11,910 bases of DNA, taken from assembly GCF_035695185.1 (NCBI RefSeq), contig NZ_DASSES010000135.1, forward strand, positions 1 through 11,910. Reading direction: 5' to 3'. A program made the translations under genes and the position numbers. This document shows positions 8,436 to 11,910 of this stretch, piece after piece. The stretch is from Frateuria_A sp035695185. GTDB taxonomy: Bacteria > Pseudomonadota > Gammaproteobacteria > Xanthomonadales > Rhodanobacteraceae. The notes below the pieces were generated by a model. The model saw only the letters and a list, made by a program, of their open reading frames with translations, was not told the DNA's origin and ran no database searches. Within the stretch, counting starts at the first letter, position 1. Every line of letters begins with the position of its first letter.

Positions 8436-8454
8436 GGGCCGGACATTCTGGCCC
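8436..8454 (-). other. Weak inverted repeat between the YciI gene and the ABC gene
   Basis: GGGCC (8436-8440) and GGCCC (8450-8454) can form a 5-bp stem around a nine-base loop on either strand. It lies 18 bases before the ABC transporter start codon. It might lower read-through or influence translation, but it is short and could be chance in such GC-rich DNA. Confidence 0.25.
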
Positions 8455-8503
8455 ATGGCCGCCCGCCGTGCGATGAAGATGCGCCTCGATCCGGCGGGTC
8501 GGG

Positions 8504-8857
8504 CTAAGAGGCGTCGACCGACCCGTGCATTCCGGGTGCCGGCGCGAACCGGTACACCCGCGCCCGCTCGATCCCCTCGCGGACGACCGGGTCGTCTTCC
8601 ACGAACGCCACCACGTCGGCCGCCTCGCGGCCGCGGAATACCACCATCCCGCCCCGCGGCAGCCCATCGCCGATCGCGCTGACGGGACCTCCGAGCAGGA
8701 CGTCGCCGCGTGCCGCGGCCTCGCCCAGGCGCGCCATGTGCAGGGCCATTGCCGGCATTGCCGCCAGCGCCTCGGCCACCTGCGCGGGCGTGCCGCGGGG
8801 ATAGCCCTCGGCCGGCTCGTACACCACCAGGACGTGCGGCAGGCCGGGATCGGACAT
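8504..8857 (-). CDS. YciI-family (YCII-related domain) small protein
   Basis: The 117-aa protein fits the ferredoxin-like YciI fold: an N-terminal strand (HVLVVYEP), His40 in LHMARL, GDVLLGGPV (51-59), and DDPVVREGIERARVYRF near the C-terminus, which parallels DDPYFKAGL of Escherichia coli YciI. The His and Asp placed like a dyad in this family (H40, D88/D89) are present. Reported members are putative small enzymes or parts of larger systems; the reaction here is unknown. ATG 8857 is supported by AAGGAT seven bases upstream. A much longer reading frame continues upstream, but that extension overlaps the divergent exporter gene and is a composition artefact. It probably shares a transcript with the ABC exporter gene. 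Confidence 0.82.
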   Translation of the reverse strand: MSDPGLPHVLVVYEPAEGYPRGTPAQVAEALAAMPAMALHMARLGEAAARGDVLLGGPVSAIGDGLPRGGMVVFRGREAADVVAFVEDDPVVREGIERARVYRFAPAPGMHGSVDAS

Positions 8858-8939
8858 GGGATGGATCCTTCGTATTGGAAAGCCCGCCAGCCTGGCGCAT
8901 ACGCCCGTCATCGCCCGCGCCCTCCGGCACGCACCGGGC

Positions 8940-8957
8940 AAGTGTCCTGGGACACTT
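8940..8957. promoter_or_regulatory. 18-bp perfect dyad, operator candidate for the LysE-MocR unit
   Basis: AAGTGTCCTGGGACACTT: two perfect 8-bp arms around a TG centre, in the gap between the divergent YciI and LysE genes. Its size and symmetry fit a dimeric winged-helix regulator. The MocR regulator encoded in the adjoining unit is the natural candidate. Its last base overlaps the first base of the sigma-54 promoter match at 8957. The protein bound is inference. Confidence 0.6.
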
Positions 8958-8971
8958 GGCACCGGTTTTGC
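8957..8971 (+). promoter_or_regulatory. Sigma-54 (RpoN) -24/-12 promoter match for the LysE gene
   Basis: TGGCAC-CGGTT-TTGC matches the sigma-54 consensus TGGCAC-N5-TTGC at all ten defined positions, with GG and GC separated by exactly 10 bases. It faces the exporter gene. The predicted start of transcription is near 8983, 25 or 55 bases before the two possible start codons. No sigma-70 pair of similar quality is visible on this strand. An activator site would be expected further upstream and was not identified. Confidence 0.5.
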
Positions 8972-9037
8972 GGCATCGGGACCGCGGCCGCAGGGCCAGC
9001 GGACATCATGCCCGCCTCTCCCTCCCGGCTCATCCGC

Positions 9038-9667
9038 ATGCACCACCCGACCCTGCTTGCCTTCGCCCTCCTGCAGGGCCTGTTCGCCATCACCCCCGGC
9101 CCCGCGGTGCTGCTGACCGCCTCGCACGCCATGGCGCGCGGCACCGTGGCCGGACTGCGCGTGGCGCTGGGCATCCAGCTTGCGAACGTGTGCTACCTCG
9201 CCCTCTCGGCCCTGGGCGTGGGCCTGCTGCTGCGCGCCTGGCCGCCCGCCTTCCACGGGCTCAAGCTGGTCGGTGCCGTCTATCTCGCATGGCGCGGATC
9301 GGCCGCCGTGCGCGCGGCCTGGACCGCCGGCGGCAGCGAGCCGGGCGGCAACGCCGCCACCACGGGAAGACCGTTCACCGAGGGCCTCGTGGGGCAACTG
9401 GCCAATCCCAAGTCGATCATCTTCTTCGGTGCGCTGCTGCCGCTGTTCGTGGCACCGGGGCACGCACTGCTCCCGCAGTACGCACTGCTCGCGGCGCTGT
9501 GCATGGCGATCGAGCTGCCGGTGCTGGGCGCCTACGCGGCAATGGCGGCGGCAGCCGGGCGACTGGCGCATTCGGCCCGCGCCGTGCGCCTGCGTCAGGC
9601 CTGCTCCGGTGCCTGCCTGGTGGTCGTCGCGGTGCTGCTGGCGCTGGTGCCGCTGGCTGATCGCTGA
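9038..9667 (+). CDS. LysE/RhtB-family amino-acid exporter
   Basis: A 209-aa, mostly hydrophobic inner-membrane protein of the usual length for this family, which exports amino acids or similar small metabolites by proton exchange. Family hallmarks are TPGPAVLL at 19-26, KLVGAVYLAWRG at 76-87 and QLANPKSIIFF at about 120-130; five to six membrane helices are expected. The substrate (Lys, Thr, homoserine, Leu, Cys and others) cannot be told. ATG 9038 gives the standard N-terminus; ATG 9008 would add ten residues and has a weak AGCGGA five bases upstream, so it remains possible. The MocR regulator gene follows by 17 bases, so both probably share one transcript. The dyad and sigma-54 match at 8940-8971 lie upstream. 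Confidence 0.92.
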   Translation: MHHPTLLAFALLQGLFAITPGPAVLLTASHAMARGTVAGLRVALGIQLANVCYLALSALGVGLLLRAWPPAFHGLKLVGAVYLAWRGSAAVRAAWTAGGSEPGGNAATTGRPFTEGLVGQLANPKSIIFFGALLPLFVAPGHALLPQYALLAALCMAIELPVLGAYAAMAAAAGRLAHSARAVRLRQACSGACLVVVAVLLALVPLADR

Positions 9668-9684
9668 CCTGCGAAGATGGCGGC

Positions 9685-11022
9685 ATGACCATCCCCACCT
9701 GGCAGCAACTGCTGCGCACGCTGGAAAGCGAGATCGCGAATGGCAGGCTGCAGCCCGGCCAGCCAGTGCCCTCGCAGCGCGCGGCGGCCCGTCGCTGGGG
9801 CGTGTCGGTGGCGACCGTGACGCGGGTCTACGCCGAAGCCACGCGCCACGGCTGGCTGCATGCACGGGTGGGCAGCGGCACAGTCGTGGCGCCGCCGCCC
9901 GGGCCGCCCGGCCCGACGCCGACCGAAGGCCTGCGCGACCTGGCGCTGAACGCGCCGCTGGCGCCGCGCCACCTCAACGCCTCCGCACTGCTGCGCGACG
10001 CCTTTGCGCGGCTGGCCGCGGGACGCGCGCGCGCCCTGCTCGACCGCGCGGGCCAGACCCGCGAGGAGGCACTGCACGTCGAGGCCACCGCGCGCTGGCT
10101 GGCTTCGTTCGGCGTCGCCTCCGAACCGTCCCGGGTGTTCATCACGCCTGGCGCACAGGCCGGATTGCTGGTCGCCGTGCGCAGCGTCGTCGGCGAGGGC
10201 GGCGGCATCGCCTGCGAGCCACTGGTCAATCCGGGCCTGTCCGCCGCGGCCGAGTTCGTGGGCGCGCGCTTGCTGCCGGTCGCTGTGGACGCCGAAGGCC
10301 CGCGGCCGGATGCGGTCGAGGCGCTGGTCGCCGCGCGTGGCCTGCGCGCGCTGTACGCCTCGCCGAGCTGCTCCAACCCCCTGGCGCTGCGCTGGAGCGC
10401 CCGGCGTCGGCGCGAGCTGGCCGCCCTCGCACAGGAGCATGGCCTGTGGCTCATCGAAGACGACGATGCGCTGCCGCTGGATCCGGCGCCGCAGCCGCTG
10501 TGCGCGCTGGCGCCGGAACGCACGCTGCTGATCGTGGGCCTGTCCAAGGTCGCCGGTTTCGCCCTGCGCACCGCCTTCGTGCACGTGCCACGCGCGCTGG
10601 CAGACAGCTACAGGCGGCACCTGCGCGCGGCGGTGTGGATGGCCTCGCCGATCTTGGCCGATCTCGCCGCGCACTGGCTGGAGACCGGCCTGATGGACGA
10701 GCTGGTGCGGGCACGCCGGCAGGACGCGACGCAGCACCAGGCGATCGCTGCCGCACTCCTGGGCCGGCATGGCTACCGCGCCCCGGCGTTCGGCACGCAC
10801 GGCTGGTTGCCGCTGGCCGCCCCGTGGGACGCCGAGCGACTGGCCTTCCACGCCCGCCGCCACGGGGTGGCGGTGGCGCCGGACGGGGAGTTCCGGCTTG
10901 CCGGCGTGCGCGGCCATGCCGGCGTGCGGCTTGCGCTTTCGTCGACAGCGTCCAGCGCGGAGTTGCGCGAGGCGCTGGCGGTCCTCGGGCAATTGCTGCA
11001 GCACGGCCCGACGCCCGGGTGA
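9685..11022 (+). CDS. MocR-type transcription regulator (GntR winged helix plus aminotransferase-like domain)
   Basis: The 445-aa protein joins an N-terminal GntR winged helix (about 5-70; PSQRAAARRWGVSVATVTRVY is the recognition region) to a fold-type-I aminotransferase-like domain by a short Pro/Gly linker (about 70-80). Such regulators sense an amino acid or vitamer through bound pyridoxal phosphate. Visible PLP residues are N231 in SCSNP, D259 in IEDDD, Schiff-base lysine K288 in GLSKVAG, and a C-terminal Arg (R415). Where many MocR proteins have EDDY, this one has EDDD, so the tyrosine that contacts the PLP O3' is missing or moved. The gene follows the LysE exporter gene by 17 bases, suggesting it controls export of its own ligand. 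The start has only a weak GAAGA seven bases upstream, consistent with coupled translation. Confidence 0.92.
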   Translation: MTIPTWQQLLRTLESEIANGRLQPGQPVPSQRAAARRWGVSVATVTRVYAEATRHGWLHARVGSGTVVAPPPGPPGPTPTEGLRDLALNAPLAPRHLNASALLRDAFARLAAGRARALLDRAGQTREEALHVEATARWLASFGVASEPSRVFITPGAQAGLLVAVRSVVGEGGGIACEPLVNPGLSAAAEFVGARLLPVAVDAEGPRPDAVEALVAARGLRALYASPSCSNPLALRWSARRRRELAALAQEHGLWLIEDDDALPLDPAPQPLCALAPERTLLIVGLSKVAGFALRTAFVHVPRALADSYRRHLRAAVWMASPILADLAAHWLETGLMDELVRARRQDATQHQAIAAALLGRHGYRAPAFGTHGWLPLAAPWDAERLAFHARRHGVAVAPDGEFRLAGVRGHAGVRLALSSTASSAELREALAVLGQLLQHGPTPG

Positions 11023-11038
11023 AAAACAGGCCTTCCAA

Positions 11039-11060
11039 GGGCGCGCCCCTGTGCGCGGCC
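11039..11060 (-). repeat. REP-like element, copy A (inverted partner of copy B)
   Basis: On the minus strand it reads GGCCGCGCACAGGGGCGCGC, close to GGGGCGCGCACAGATGCGC of copy B on the plus strand. It resembles the (T)GGGAGCGCA-CCTGTGCGCG elements common in xanthomonads and pseudomonads. It lies 16 bases downstream of the MocR stop. Confidence 0.5.
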
Positions 11061-11124
11061 CGAGGACATCCACCCGGGTGCACGTGCACCGCTCGCGGCC
11101 GTTACGCACAAGGACACCGGCCTT

Positions 11125-11149
11125 GGGGCGCGCACAGATGCGCTCCCGC
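11125..11149 (+). repeat. REP-like element, copy B
   Basis: GGGGCGCGCACAGATGCGCT followed by CCCGC; its reverse complement begins GCGGGAGCGCATCTGTGCGC, the usual form of this repeat class. It is paired in inverted orientation with copy A, about 65 bases away. Its end overlaps the perfect hairpin at 11145-11166 (CCCGCAGGG-GGAG-CCCTGCGGG). Confidence 0.55.
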
Positions 11150-11166
11150 AGGGGGAGCCCTGCGGG
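11145..11166. terminator. Perfect 9-bp hairpin downstream of the MocR gene
   Basis: CCCGCAGGG and CCCTGCGGG pair exactly around a GGAG loop. It is the strongest simple stem on the plus strand after the MocR gene and may stop that transcript, though A-rich rather than U-rich sequence follows. It may also be part of the REP-like repeat. Confidence 0.4.
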
Positions 11167-11168
11167 GC

Positions 11169-11196
11169 AAAAGAAAACCCCGCGCGAGGCGGGGTT
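11169..11196 (-). terminator. Intrinsic terminator of groEL
   Basis: On the minus strand AACCCCGC-CTCGC-GCGGGGTT forms an 8-bp stem with a five-base loop, followed by a TTCTTTT run (from AAAAGAAAA at 11169-11177 on the plus strand). It lies about 30 bases past the groEL stop codon and is a textbook rho-independent terminator. Confidence 0.92.
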
Positions 11197-11225
11197 CTCT
11201 CCAACACTGCGGTGGGCGCGGGGAC

Positions 11226-11910
<685 letters not shown>

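Noticed and set aside
8418..8930. N-terminal extension of the ABC transporter frame up to 8930
   Set aside because: Low-complexity Arg/Gly sequence overlapping the YciI gene; family members start at the MLFRWFE-like position.
8858..9865. Long minus-strand frame upstream of the YciI start
   Set aside because: Overlaps the LysE and MocR genes on the opposite strand; the YciI family is about 100 residues and has a good ribosome site at 8865-8870.
11078..11089. Perfect palindrome GTGCACGTGCAC
   Set aside because: It lies between convergent genes and REP-like copies, with no gene start nearby to regulate; short GC palindromes are expected at this composition.
9595..11109. Minus-strand open frame (504 codons) opposite the MocR gene
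   Set aside because: Shadow frame with Gln/Arg/Gly bias; the MocR gene on the plus strand has a complete domain set.

Overview
The window looks like chromosome from a high-GC gammaproteobacterium of the Xanthomonadales (Lysobacterales), most likely Rhodanobacteraceae (Dyella/Rhodanobacter/Luteibacter type). This is inferred from the GroEL C-terminus (GGMGGMDF), the GlnE sequence style, the very high GC content and the repeat families between genes. No database search was possible, so the genus is a guess.

Layout from left to right. Positions 1-147 are the right end of an IS481-family insertion sequence: the transposase C-terminus, a terminal repeat and an NCTAGN target duplication. Positions 148-422 hold no gene, but contain two direct copies of a xanthomonad-type intergenic repeat and two hairpins. 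glnE (glutamine synthetase adenylyltransferase/deadenylase) follows on the minus strand. Divergent from it is a five-helix membrane protein with an LTA-synthase/OpgB-like phosphoglycerol transferase domain. Next are two plus-strand genes for small exported proteins with nearly matching signal peptides and unrelated-looking, low-complexity mature regions. They are separated by a strong hairpin terminator. A hairpin separates the second from a convergent minus-strand gene for a full ABC exporter half-transporter, which lies downstream of a small YciI-family gene on the same strand.

Divergent from the YciI gene is a two-gene unit: a LysE/RhtB-type amino-acid exporter and, 17 bases later, a MocR-type regulator (GntR winged helix plus aminotransferase fold). 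The gap in front of the exporter holds an 18-bp perfect dyad directly abutting an exact -24/-12 sigma-54 promoter match. The end of the window has an inverted pair of REP-like elements, a textbook terminator, and the C-terminal 40% of groEL on the minus strand.

Most genes are housekeeping or common families. The points most worth a second look are the tandem secreted paralogues with a structured leader, the dyad plus sigma-54 promoter of the LysE-MocR unit, and the IS whose stop codon comes from its target duplication. I saw no tRNA, rRNA, CRISPR array or defence system.
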